In this document: positions 53,637-61,361 of the stretch, piece by piece
Layout of the letters: each line of letters opens with the position of its first letter
Position numbering within the stretch: position 1 is the first letter of the stretch
Source of the DNA: Nitrospira sp. KM1
GTDB taxonomy: Bacteria > Nitrospirota > Nitrospiria > Nitrospirales > Nitrospiraceae
DNA length: 64,000 nucleotides
Direction of reading: 5' to 3'
Assembly (NCBI RefSeq): GCF_011405515.1
Contig: NZ_AP022671.1
Location: 3,286,001-3,350,000 of the forward strand
The notes under the pieces: model-generated
What the model was told of the DNA's origin: nothing
The model's input: only the letters and a program-made list of their open reading frames with translations
Databases searched by the model: none
Made by a program: the position numbers and the translations under genes

Positions 53637-54734
53637 TTAGGATCCGGTTCGGTTCATCCCCACCGTGCGCGGGGATGTGCTGAGCACTTTGCGGAGCATC
53701 CCGTCGTCGTCTTCGTCATAGATCTCGCCGACGATCTCTTCAAGAATGTCCTCCATCGTGACGATACCCAGCAGCGACCGCTCGGCATAGACGATCGCCA
53801 TATGCATCCGCCGTTCCTGCAGCAGCCGTAAGGCCGGCAGGAGAGGCATCGAACTTTGAAACCTGATTGCCGTGCGGATGAGGGAAGTCCAATTGTCGCG
53901 TCCTGCACCACGGAGGGCGATGAATTCCTTGGTATTGAGGATTCCCACCACTTCATTGTCTTTCACCACGGGAATGCGGGTGTGTCCGGAGGACAGGACC
54001 AGATGCTCGATGTCGCCGATCTCCTGCCGGCATTCGACGTGCACGACGTGTTTCCATGGCAGATGGATCTGTCGCAGCGTCTTCCGTTCAAGACTGACGA
54101 CGTTCATGACATACTCCCGGTGCTGGGCGGACAGCACATCCAACATGATCGTTGTCTCTTCCCCGTTAGGCGACGAACCGGGGAGGTCCGCCTGGGAAGG
54201 TGCGGGCGTCGGCTGCTTCCGGATGCGGAACCAGGCAAGTAAGGTCAGCACCTGCTTCGTCGACCACTCGAACACCGTCACGATCGGACCAAACAATTTG
54301 TCGAACAGCGACAACCACGGAGCGGCACGTAGTGCAAACTTTTCCGCATGTCGAAGCGCAAGAGATTTGGGCACCAGTTCACCGATGACGACTGTCAAAT
54401 ACGTAAGCGGCAGGACCACGACGCCGATGGCGATCGTGTCTGCCGTCGAATCCGCAACCCCAAACAGGCGCTCGAACGAGGGGCTGAGCAGCTCTTCGGC
54501 GCCGGCGCCGCCGACGGCGCCGGCAAGCGCTCCCACCAGGGTAATTCCGATCTGGACCACGGACAGCGTGCGCTCGGGATTCTCACGCAGGTGCAGCAGC
54601 AATTGGGCCCGTTTATGGCCCTGCCGCACGAGCTCGCGCAGATATGGCTTGTTTACCGCGACGAATGCGATCTCGGCCCCCGCAAGCAGCGCATTCACGA
54701 ACAAACATCCCATGATGATCAGCAGGTCGACCAT
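53637..54734 (-). CDS. CNNM/CorC-family membrane protein with CBS pair
   Basis: About 365 residues: DUF21 transmembrane domain (~1-175; MVDLLIIMGCLFVNALLAGA, LVGALAGAVGGAGAEELL, VVIGELVPKSLALR) then two CBS domains (HVECRQEIGDIEHLVLSSGH to VVGILNTKEF; PALRLLQERRMHMAIVYAER to LGIVTMEDILEEIVGEI). The usual C-terminal CorC/HlyC transporter-associated domain is absent: the protein ends about 30 residues after EDILEEIVGEIYDE. Family members handle Mg/Co or stress resistance. The ATG at 54734 has no ribosome site, but TATAAT lies nine bases before it, so the transcript may be nearly leaderless; GTG 54812 is the alternative. Confidence 0.85.
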   Translation of the reverse strand: MVDLLIIMGCLFVNALLAGAEIAFVAVNKPYLRELVRQGHKRAQLLLHLRENPERTLSVVQIGITLVGALAGAVGGAGAEELLSPSFERLFGVADSTADTIAIGVVVLPLTYLTVVIGELVPKSLALRHAEKFALRAAPWLSLFDKLFGPIVTVFEWSTKQVLTLLAWFRIRKQPTPAPSQADLPGSSPNGEETTIMLDVLSAQHREYVMNVVSLERKTLRQIHLPWKHVVHVECRQEIGDIEHLVLSSGHTRIPVVKDNEVVGILNTKEFIALRGAGRDNWTSLIRTAIRFQSSMPLLPALRLLQERRMHMAIVYAERSLLGIVTMEDILEEIVGEIYDEDDDGMLRKVLSTSPRTVGMNRTGS

Positions 54735-54816
54735 GGCGGGTGGATTATAAACCACATGGGGTTCGCTTCGTAGGACGGATTTCCAGTAAGAGACCGTGAA
54801 TGAATAATTCACGGCA

Positions 54817-55239
54817 TCAGGGATGAGCCGAATGATGAGACATGGCGGCCCGCGGCCCGCTGGATTGAGAGGTTGGAATGGATGCCATCACGAGGATGTC
54901 GGCAATGTGCTCCTTCGGCAAGTCTCCGCGTTGAAAAAGATCCCCGATTGCAATGACCCCCTGAGGAGACCCCTCTCCGTCGATGATGACGAGCCGGCGG
55001 ATCTGGTTGTCTTTCATGAGCGCGGCCACGTGCTCGAGGTGGTCATCCGGTTTGGCGGTGATCAGTTCCGTCGTCATGCAATCCCGGACGGTGACGGAAT
55101 CAGGACTGACGCCCGCGGCGACGACAGCCATGCAAAGATCGCGATCCGTCACGATCCCAACGAGCATCGTGTTGAATAACGACTCGATAACAGGCACCAT
55201 ATCAGCGTCGCTTTCCTGCATGATGCGGGCGGCATCCAT
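54817..55239 (-). CDS. CBS-domain protein whose N-terminus is displaced by an apparent frameshift
   Basis: The intact frame from ATG 55239 gives 140 residues: most of CBS1 (MDAARIMQESDADMVPVIES to TDRDLCMAVVAAG) and all of CBS2 (CMTTELITAKPDDHLEHVAA to GVIAIGDLFQRG). It lacks the first ~20 residues seen in the paralogue at 42868. Those residues are present upstream in another frame (see 55240-55298). As it stands the protein would start inside a CBS domain and may be unstable. Confidence 0.78.
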   Translation of the reverse strand: MDAARIMQESDADMVPVIESLFNTMLVGIVTDRDLCMAVVAAGVSPDSVTVRDCMTTELITAKPDDHLEHVAALMKDNQIRRLVIIDGEGSPQGVIAIGDLFQRGDLPKEHIADILVMASIPTSQSSGPRAAMSHHSAHP

Positions 55240-55298
55240 GCAGGAATCGGCGGGGGTGCAACAGGTTGGTCTCGGGTCATCACCTCACGAACGAGCAT
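55240..55298 (-). other. Displaced 5' end of the CBS gene (one-base frameshift)
   Basis: ATG at 55298 preceded by AAAGGA opens MLVREVMTRD, matching MLIRDIMTTD of the paralogue. The next expected residues PTCCTPADSCMDAARIM continue only in the other frame, beginning with CCA at 55269. Loss of a single base near 55268-55271 explains this. Either a real mutation or a sequence error. Confidence 0.65.
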
Positions 55299-55325
55299 TT
55301 ATCCTTTCTTTCTTCAGCTCTCGAA

Positions 55326-56843
55326 TCAATCCGCGGCACTCAAATCCGCATTCGCCGGCCCGTTCAGCACCTTCCCGTACGGATCGAAGCGCGATCCGTG
55401 GCAGGGGCAATCCCACGTCTTTTCGGTGCCATTCCATTGGACGATACAACCGAGATGCGGGCACACCGCCGAGCATCGATGTAACGTCCCGTGGCTATCG
55501 CGGTAGACGGCCACCTTTTTCAATCCCCGCCGGATCAAGGCGCCCGAGCCGCGCAGAAGTTCGCGCGTTTGATCGATGTCGCCCGGGGTGCCGTACGATC
55601 CGAATTGGGCTATGACATTGAGATTTTCCTTGGCAAAATCTCCGGCGGCCATGAGAGAGATGCGCGACGGATCGTAGAGGGTGGCCCATTGATTGGGACG
55701 GCCCATAATCAGATCGGTCAGTAATATGCTCGCAATCGTGCCGTGCGTCATGCCATTACCTGAATCCCCGGTCGCCACGTAGATATTCTGTTCTCCGGGA
55801 CTATGCCCGATATAAGAAAGACCGTCGACCGGCTCCATCACCTGGCCGGACCACTGAAAGACGATCGATTCTGCGGCAGGGAACCGCTCCCGCATCCAAG
55901 CTTCCAAGCGATCGAAACGCTCCTCCGTGTTGTCGGCCTGCCCCGTCTTATGATCTTCCCCTCCGATGATCACGATCGCATGGTCGTCCATCCCGCAGAT
56001 ACGCACATAATGATACGGTGATTCCGTGTCCCAGTAGAGTGCTTTGGTGGCCGCCTGTTGAGGGATGCGGGCGCCGATGACATAAGTGCGGTATGCGGCC
56101 TGCTTCGTGTGGATGGCCACCCAGGTGTTCACGGGAGTGTTGGTCGCCACGATCACCGCATTCGCCGTCACGCTTGGCCCTTCAGACGTGCCCACGCGGC
56201 ATCGTTCTCCGCATTCGATGGCGTTTGCGTGGCTATTGTTGAAAATTTTCCCCCCTCTCGCTTCGATGGCGCCGGCCAATCCCTGGATATATTTGAGCGG
56301 ATGGAATTGTCCCTGACGAGGAAATTCGAGGCACTGCCCCGTCTCAAACCTGTCGAGCGGGGCTCGCTCGACGAAACGTACCGGCTGCAAACCGGCCCGG
56401 TGGGCTGCTTTCAATTCCTCTTCGAGCACATCGGGGGGATCTCCCGGAGGTACGATCAGGTAGCCGTTTACACGCTCGAAATCGCACTCGATGTTCTCTC
56501 GATGCACATTGGCTTCAATGCAATCGATGGCGGCCGAATGGCTCTCCGCGGCGATCCTTGCTCCCTGCTCGCCATGCATGCGCTCGAGTTCCGTATAGCG
56601 GGTGTCGAGAGCTGTGACCAGATGCGCGGTGGTTCGTGACGATTCCCCTCCGGCAATGGGACCGTCGTCGAGAACGACGACGGATCGACCCTCCAGTTCC
56701 AGCATATATGCCGTCGATATGCCGGCGATTCCAGCCCCGATGACACAGACATCTGCCGTGACGTCCGTAGTCAAAGCAGGTCTTGACGGGATGCCGCCCC
56801 TGCTCATCCACACCGACGTTGTTGATCCGGATCCCCTCTTCAT
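55326..56843 (-). CDS. FAD-dependent oxidoreductase with C-terminal Rieske domain
   Basis: 505 residues: DAO-type FAD-binding fold (VCVIGAGIAGISTAYMLELE, AGGESSRTTAHLV), then a Rieske [2Fe-2S] domain at ~410-495 with ligands in CSAVCPHLGC and CPCHGSRFD (CxH...CxxH). Such fusions pass electrons from an amine- or amino-acid-like donor to the cluster; the substrate is unknown. Start ATG has GAGAGGAG seven bases upstream and a diverged copy of the AACACCTT leader element. No signal peptide, so cytoplasmic. Confidence 0.92.
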   Translation of the reverse strand: MKRGSGSTTSVWMSRGGIPSRPALTTDVTADVCVIGAGIAGISTAYMLELEGRSVVVLDDGPIAGGESSRTTAHLVTALDTRYTELERMHGEQGARIAAESHSAAIDCIEANVHRENIECDFERVNGYLIVPPGDPPDVLEEELKAAHRAGLQPVRFVERAPLDRFETGQCLEFPRQGQFHPLKYIQGLAGAIEARGGKIFNNSHANAIECGERCRVGTSEGPSVTANAVIVATNTPVNTWVAIHTKQAAYRTYVIGARIPQQAATKALYWDTESPYHYVRICGMDDHAIVIIGGEDHKTGQADNTEERFDRLEAWMRERFPAAESIVFQWSGQVMEPVDGLSYIGHSPGEQNIYVATGDSGNGMTHGTIASILLTDLIMGRPNQWATLYDPSRISLMAAGDFAKENLNVIAQFGSYGTPGDIDQTRELLRGSGALIRRGLKKVAVYRDSHGTLHRCSAVCPHLGCIVQWNGTEKTWDCPCHGSRFDPYGKVLNGPANADLSAAD

Positions 56844-56928
56844 GCCGGCACTCCTCTCACTGGAAGGTGTTGGTCATCGAACCCCTGTGCACCCACGTCC
56901 CGGCATGCCCCTTGGCGAGCGTCCGGAC

Positions 56929-57162
56929 TTAATAAATGCTGTTAATCACCACTACACGCGATCTGTGTTTGTGGCTGAGCCTGGACCAGCGCCGCCCTAT
57001 CAGTAAGAGCGCGATCATTCCCATGGCTGCCAACCCGAATACGGCGATTGAGGCTCTCTGTCCGGCTCCGGAGGAAAAGATGCCGGCTCCGAAGAGCGAG
57101 ACAGCGACCGCGGATATGAGCAATACACACAGCATGATGAAGACACTCATGAGCCGGGACAT
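56929..57162 (-). CDS. Small two-span membrane protein
   Basis: 77 residues: two hydrophobic spans (VFIMLCVLLISAVAVSLFGA and SIAVFGLAAMGMIALLLIG) and a basic C-terminal tail (RRWSRLSHKHRSRVVV). ATG at 57162 with AGAGG six bases upstream, the site lying in the loop of a small perfect hairpin. Function unknown. Confidence 0.65.
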   Translation of the reverse strand: MSRLMSVFIMLCVLLISAVAVSLFGAGIFSSGAGQRASIAVFGLAAMGMIALLLIGRRWSRLSHKHRSRVVVINSIY

Positions 57163-57178
57163 ACATAACCTCTTATGT
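57163..57178 (-). promoter_or_regulatory. Perfect inverted repeat with the ribosome site in its loop
   Basis: ACATAAGAGGTTATGT abuts the start codon of the gene at 57162: six A/U-rich pairs around the loop GAGG, which is the Shine-Dalgarno core. It could act as a temperature-sensitive RNA element or, as DNA, as an operator. Confidence 0.4.
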
Positions 57179-57194
57179 TATGTGTTGAGCCGAT

Positions 57195-57245
57195 AAAAAA
57201 GGGGAGACTCTTACTCCCTGTCGCCAGGAAATCTGCCTCCCCTTT
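57195..57245 (-). terminator. Probable intrinsic terminator for leftward transcription
   Basis: On the minus strand AAAGGGGAG (57237-57245) pairs with CTCCCCTTT (57198-57206), with an inner CCTG/CAGG pairing in the loop, and is followed by a run of T (complement of the A-run starting at 57195). Confidence 0.55.
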
Positions 57246-57532
57246 CCGACCATCGTAGGTCCTTCCGGACCATTGTGGTCTCTATGGATGGATGTAATTC
57301 TGCATCATATGTTGTGCAATCTCTGCACCAAGCGTTTCACCGGCTGGCATTCCAAGAAATCCGCAGCATTTATCTTACGGTTTAGCGTCGGCACCGAACG
57401 TCCAAAGACTGTTTGTCGTTCTGAAAAGGAAATACCAAGATTTTTCACATGAATTAACACGGGACAATAAGTCGCTGGCGGACAAGTTGCCCGCATCGGG
57501 AAATCTGGCACGGCTATAGGAAGGGGGTTTGA
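57246..57532. other. Stretch between a gene and its likely terminator
   Basis: Nearly 290 bases between the stop at 57533 and the terminator. A 68-residue minus-strand frame here has no ribosome site. An untranslated RNA or a long 3' leader is possible. Confidence 0.35.
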
Positions 57533-57868
57533 CTAAGATGCAGGACTAGGAGGATCCTCGACAGCTTCAAGCAGGCGTGAACAGGGGAGACTGTCATGAA
57601 GAGGCAGATGCGCGTCGTCAGGCGGCCATCCCTTGGCATCTCGAAATCTTCGCAGTTCCTGTTCGTCGAACAGGTCATTCTTCCAAAATCTCGACCAATA
57701 GGTGTTCTCTTCACAGTGCTCAGCCCGACAGGTCGCATGGCGAAGCCATGTCTCATATGTGCCGGTCGGTCGGACCGACGCAATGCCAAGCCGCCTCCCA
57801 AAGAAGTAATAGGAACCTATGACCCAGCCGTCGCGGGTCAGATGATACTCCGCCTCGTAGTCGTCCAT
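57533..57868 (-). CDS. Hypothetical protein rich in aromatic and acidic residues
   Basis: About 111 residues from MDDYEAEYHLTRDGWVIGSY, continuing TYETWLRHATCRAEHCEENT and DLFDEQELRRFRDAKGWPP. Many Trp/Tyr/Asp/Glu and three Cys; no signal peptide or span. The composition argues for a real protein. The start is uncertain (57868 or 57883) because no ribosome site is clear. Family unknown. Confidence 0.5.
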   Translation of the reverse strand: MDDYEAEYHLTRDGWVIGSYYFFGRRLGIASVRPTGTYETWLRHATCRAEHCEENTYWSRFWKNDLFDEQELRRFRDAKGWPPDDAHLPLHDSLPCSRLLEAVEDPPSPAS

Positions 57869-57994
57869 GGACGCTGTCATCACGCACCCGGTCTCTTTGG
57901 GGGCTGGGGATCAGTGCTGCAATGAAACTCCCGGTGGGCCGATGGCTCTCTCAATATGTTGAATCGGGTGAGCCATCGGCCCAATGCACAAGCA

Positions 57995-58447
57995 TCAGTG
58001 CTTCACGGTTCCTCTCCATGCCCCGGTTTCCTGACCACGGCTTTCAATGTAGCTCTTAAACCGCTCGAGGTCGCCTTCGATTCGGCGCGTGACGACCCCC
58101 ACGGCATCTCCGGCCTGTTCCACGATGCCCTGCGGCTCGTACTCGAGCTGCAGCATCACCTTCGATTTCAAATCCGACAGGCGATGGAACGTCACCACGC
58201 CGGCGTTGGACGCCCCTCCCTGACTCTTCCAGGCAATCCGTTTATCCGGCACTTGTTCGGTGATGTTGGCTTGCCATTCCTGTTCTTTCCCTCCTATATC
58301 GGCCTTCCAATAGAGATGCGTGTCATCGATTTGCTTGACCTGTTTCACACCCTCCATAAATCTGGGGAATTCTTCGAATTGGGTCCACTGGTTGTAGGCG
58401 GTCTGCACCGGTACGTTCACCTCAATGGACTTTTCAATCGTTGACAT
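57995..58447 (-). CDS. SRPBCC-family protein (polyketide cyclase/dehydrase type)
   Basis: 150 residues: MSTIEKSIEVNVPVQTAYNQ, WTQFEEFPRFMEGVKQVKQI and a long C-terminal helix (DLERFKSYIES), which make a complete helix-grip fold. The ATG at 58447 has AAAGGAGG upstream, much better than the longer frame to 58549. Soluble relative of the SRPBCC part of the 30625 protein. Ligand unknown. Confidence 0.88.
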   Translation of the reverse strand: MSTIEKSIEVNVPVQTAYNQWTQFEEFPRFMEGVKQVKQIDDTHLYWKADIGGKEQEWQANITEQVPDKRIAWKSQGGASNAGVVTFHRLSDLKSKVMLQLEYEPQGIVEQAGDAVGVVTRRIEGDLERFKSYIESRGQETGAWRGTVKH

Positions 58448-58688
58448 GGATGGTCCTCCTTTATTGCGTCCATACATGAATGAATCGGTTTCACTGTACA
58501 CTTGTCTCGACAGGCGAGTTTGAAGGCCTGTTTGCCAAGCGTTCTTCATGTGCGTTTTGGAAAATGCTTAATGGTCTGACCCTCTTTGCTGCGACCGCTG
58601 CCTTTCCTATATTGCGACGTGCTGCGGCACGCTGCTTTGGCGTTGCCACTCGATATGCCTCCGAATGTCGGCAAATGCCGCGTTAGAA

Positions 58689-59315
58689 TCAATGGTGCAT
58701 GGCGCTCGCGACGTACTTGAGAGTGGTGACGCGCCCCATATCGTCCACTTCCGCTTTTATGCGATCCCCCTGCTTGAAGTCGCATGAGCCGATCTTGAAC
58801 CCGGAACCGCGCGCGGTTTCGTCGTTCCGCTGCCCTTGAGCCATTTGGCTGCCGCTCGTGGCTCCTTGCTTATCCATGGGCACTCGATCACTTGAAAGTG
58901 TATCGGATTGTTTGCGATCGCCGGACCGTGGGGATTTCGCACAGTCCATATTCGTGTCCTGATTTACAACTACGCGCACCCGGTCTCCAGCCGGATCGGT
59001 TTTGATATCGAAATTTTGTCCATCGACGGTGAGAATTTCACCTTCAAGCGTCCCTTGGGCTCCCCCTACGGTTACTTGACGATTCGAATCAGGCGACTGG
59101 GCCTTGTTGGGATCACGTTTTTTCCTCGTGTCTTCAGTGTCACCGCTTTGCTGGGGAATCGGAATACCCAATTCCTTTTCCTGCTGTGATTTTGATCCTC
59201 CCGTAGGAGTCGTCGAGTCCGCGGAAAGTGTCGGCAGTCCCGTCAGACATGTCAGGCCTGCCGATAGCAACACCGTTGATCCCATTGTTGCGGTTCTGTG
59301 TAGATTGAATTTCAT
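58689..59315 (-). CDS. Exported protein of unknown function
   Basis: 208 residues from MKFNLHRTATMGSTVLLSAG: a signal peptide likely cut after LSA. A polar linker (GGSKSQQEKELGIPIPQQSG) is followed by a beta-rich core (GGAQGTLEGEILTVDGQNFD, RVRVVVNQDTNMDC) and a final strand pair (GDRIKAEVDDMGRVTTLKYV). Two Cys could pair in the periplasm. AAGGAGG precedes the ATG. The TVDGQNFDIK-type core resembles small DUF5666/OB-like exported domains, but I would not assign one. Confidence 0.72.
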   Translation of the reverse strand: MKFNLHRTATMGSTVLLSAGLTCLTGLPTLSADSTTPTGGSKSQQEKELGIPIPQQSGDTEDTRKKRDPNKAQSPDSNRQVTVGGAQGTLEGEILTVDGQNFDIKTDPAGDRVRVVVNQDTNMDCAKSPRSGDRKQSDTLSSDRVPMDKQGATSGSQMAQGQRNDETARGSGFKIGSCDFKQGDRIKAEVDDMGRVTTLKYVASAMHH

Positions 59316-59664
59316 GAGAGACGCTCCTCCTTGAAAATAGTTGAGAATGTGTTTCGCGACCGTGTTCATGTCGAGGATTCGGCCACGCAGTGCCGATGAG
59401 AAGCAGCAAAACGGGTACCGTTGGGAGTCTCGCGACGTAACGGCACGGAAACCTGCGAATCAGGCGGCCCGTACAGGCGTAAACCGGCTGGACAGTTCGT
59501 CTTGCATGGATAAGGTGTCCGTGCATCTGATGGATTTTCGATTGCAACTGTTTGGAGTAATCCGATTGGAGTAACCCGGTTCCCTTCCCGACATCCTGTC
59601 CGACACAGACAATTTGTCAGGCAGTTTACGAGTCGTCGCACCGGGTATCATCGAGTAAGTATTT
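59316..59664. other. Divergent upstream region
   Basis: About 350 bases between the exported protein (leftward) and the methyltransferase (rightward). It contains a short tandem repeat around 59550-59580 (TTGGAGTAATCCG then TTGGAGTAACCCG) of unknown meaning. No gene seen. Confidence 0.4.
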
Positions 59665-60927
59665 GTGATTGTGAAACTTGCTGATGAACAACTGTCGGCC
59701 TTGCCTTTGCAACAGCCAGAACGCGCGCTTGGATCTGTCGCATCAGCGATAGCAGTTTTTGTGAAAGCTGTCTTTACGTGTAATCGATCAATGGACACTT
59801 GCGTGAACTCGTCAGCCGAGCAAGAGACTGAAGAGGCCGTCGTATCCCGGCAAGCGGTGGGTCTCAGTCCGCCATCTGCACCAGAGGGCGGCCGCAGCGG
59901 GTGTTTGTTCTGCGATGAGTTGGGAAAGCGGGTGGTGTGCTCGATCGAAGCCATGGTGGACCAAAAGGATTTTCTTGAACGGTTCTACCGTGAGCGGTGG
60001 CGCGTACAGGATGAAGCGAGCGCTTCCGATAGGCTGTCCTTTACGCACAAACCGGCCTGGGAAATCAGGGCCTGCGTGAGCTGTGGACTCCTGAGCAGGG
60101 TACCCGAGCCGGACTATGAATCGGTCACGAATGCCTATATCAATGAAACGTACGATCAGTCCTATTTGCGGAGTGAATTGGCCACCCAGCGCCTCTGGTT
60201 TCGATCCAAAGTCCCCACATTAATGCGATATCTCCTCCCAGTGTCACGACGCCGGATTCCAAGAGTCTTGGAAGTCGGCAGTTTTGTCGGGGGATTTCTC
60301 GCAGAAGGCTTGGCCGCTGGATGGGACATGCTGGGCGTGGACCCAGGCCGCGACGTCGTATCGTTCTGCCGAGCGCAGGGGCTGCCGGTTCTGAGAGGGA
60401 CCATCCCCGAAGCAAAGCTCGCCGTCGAGTTTGACGCCGCTGCCATATGGAATACGTTCGATCAGGTGGCGAGTCCTGATGAGTTGTTGGGTTATGTGGC
60501 GCCCCTGCTGCGGCCCGGCGGAATCTTGGTGATTCGAATTCCGAACGGTTCATGTTTCGATTGTGCCATGAATGTGCGAATGACGGCATCCAAAGTGAAG
60601 CGTTCTGTCATTGATGTGGCATTGGCGTGGAATAATTTGTTGACTTTCCCATATCTGTACGGCTACTCGGTCGAACACATCGTCGGTTTGACCCGCCGCC
60701 ACGGGTTTAGGTTGAAATCGTTTCATCCCGACACATTGGCATCCGCCCCTCAGGGTCATTTGAAGCGTTGGGCTGCGGTTGAAGAGGCGACCGTGCAATG
60801 GTTGGTCCGGCTGCTCACATCGTCCAGCGGGGCGACAAGGATGGCGCCTTGGCTTGATTTGTACTTTGAAAGGGATGCGTTGATCGGCCACGGACCCAAG
60901 CAGCTTCCGCTGGAGCCACGATGGTGA
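59665..60927 (+). CDS. SAM-dependent methyltransferase with N-terminal Cys motifs
   Basis: Up to 420 residues. The core has the class I SAM site VLEVGSFVGGFLAEGLAAGW and LGVDPGRDVV, then FDAAAIWNTFDQVASPDELL and LLRPGGILVIRIPNG. Before it are two Cys pairs (CLFCDE and CVSCGLL) of the kind that bind zinc in C-methyltransferases acting on sugars or lipids. The start is uncertain: GTG 59665 without a strong site, or an ATG near 59791. Substrate unknown. Confidence 0.8.
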   Translation: MIVKLADEQLSALPLQQPERALGSVASAIAVFVKAVFTCNRSMDTCVNSSAEQETEEAVVSRQAVGLSPPSAPEGGRSGCLFCDELGKRVVCSIEAMVDQKDFLERFYRERWRVQDEASASDRLSFTHKPAWEIRACVSCGLLSRVPEPDYESVTNAYINETYDQSYLRSELATQRLWFRSKVPTLMRYLLPVSRRRIPRVLEVGSFVGGFLAEGLAAGWDMLGVDPGRDVVSFCRAQGLPVLRGTIPEAKLAVEFDAAAIWNTFDQVASPDELLGYVAPLLRPGGILVIRIPNGSCFDCAMNVRMTASKVKRSVIDVALAWNNLLTFPYLYGYSVEHIVGLTRRHGFRLKSFHPDTLASAPQGHLKRWAAVEEATVQWLVRLLTSSSGATRMAPWLDLYFERDALIGHGPKQLPLEPRW

Positions 60928-61035
60928 CGGTCAACTCGCCGTAGGCTTTGATGTGGGCGTGAAGTTGTCGATGCACCGACGATCTTGTGAGTAGAGCGAT
61001 GAACAGCTTTCTTCACCGTAGAAAGGAGAGCGATC

Positions 61036-61221
61036 ATGAGACGAACTAAAAAGAGTTCCGGGCGATCGGTCAAACGTGCCGCGTCGGCAAAAGGGAAAAA
61101 GCCCGCCGGCGCCGGTCGTGCAGGGCGCGGACGGATGAGCGTGGGCAGAAAGCGAACGACCGGCAGAAGTGGATCGAAGGGGAAGCGCAATCAATCGGGT
61201 ATGGAAGCTGAACAAGAGTAA
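61036..61221 (+). CDS. Small highly basic protein
   Basis: 61 residues, about 40% Lys/Arg plus Gly, Ser and Ala (RRTKKSSGRSVKRAASAKGK, then RAGRGRMSVGRKRTTGRSGS), with an acidic end EAEQE. Resembles the basic tails of bacterial histone-like proteins, so nucleic-acid binding is plausible. AAAGGAG precedes the ATG. No folded domain is visible. Confidence 0.65.
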   Translation: MRRTKKSSGRSVKRAASAKGKKPAGAGRAGRGRMSVGRKRTTGRSGSKGKRNQSGMEAEQE

Positions 61222-61361
61222 GCGACATATCTGAGAGGAAGCTTCCGATGCCCACGTGGTTTCCTCAGGTGCCGATTGATTCGCACCATCTTGAACGAGC
61301 TTCAGCTCCTCTCGTACCGCCAGGTACCTGCAATCTTTTATTGTGAATCTCTGAAGACGTT

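Noticed and set aside
54500-54535. A strong GC palindrome (GCCGGCGCC with GGCGCCGGC).
   Set aside because: It lies within the DUF21 coding region and encodes an Ala/Gly-rich membrane helix, so codon choice explains it.
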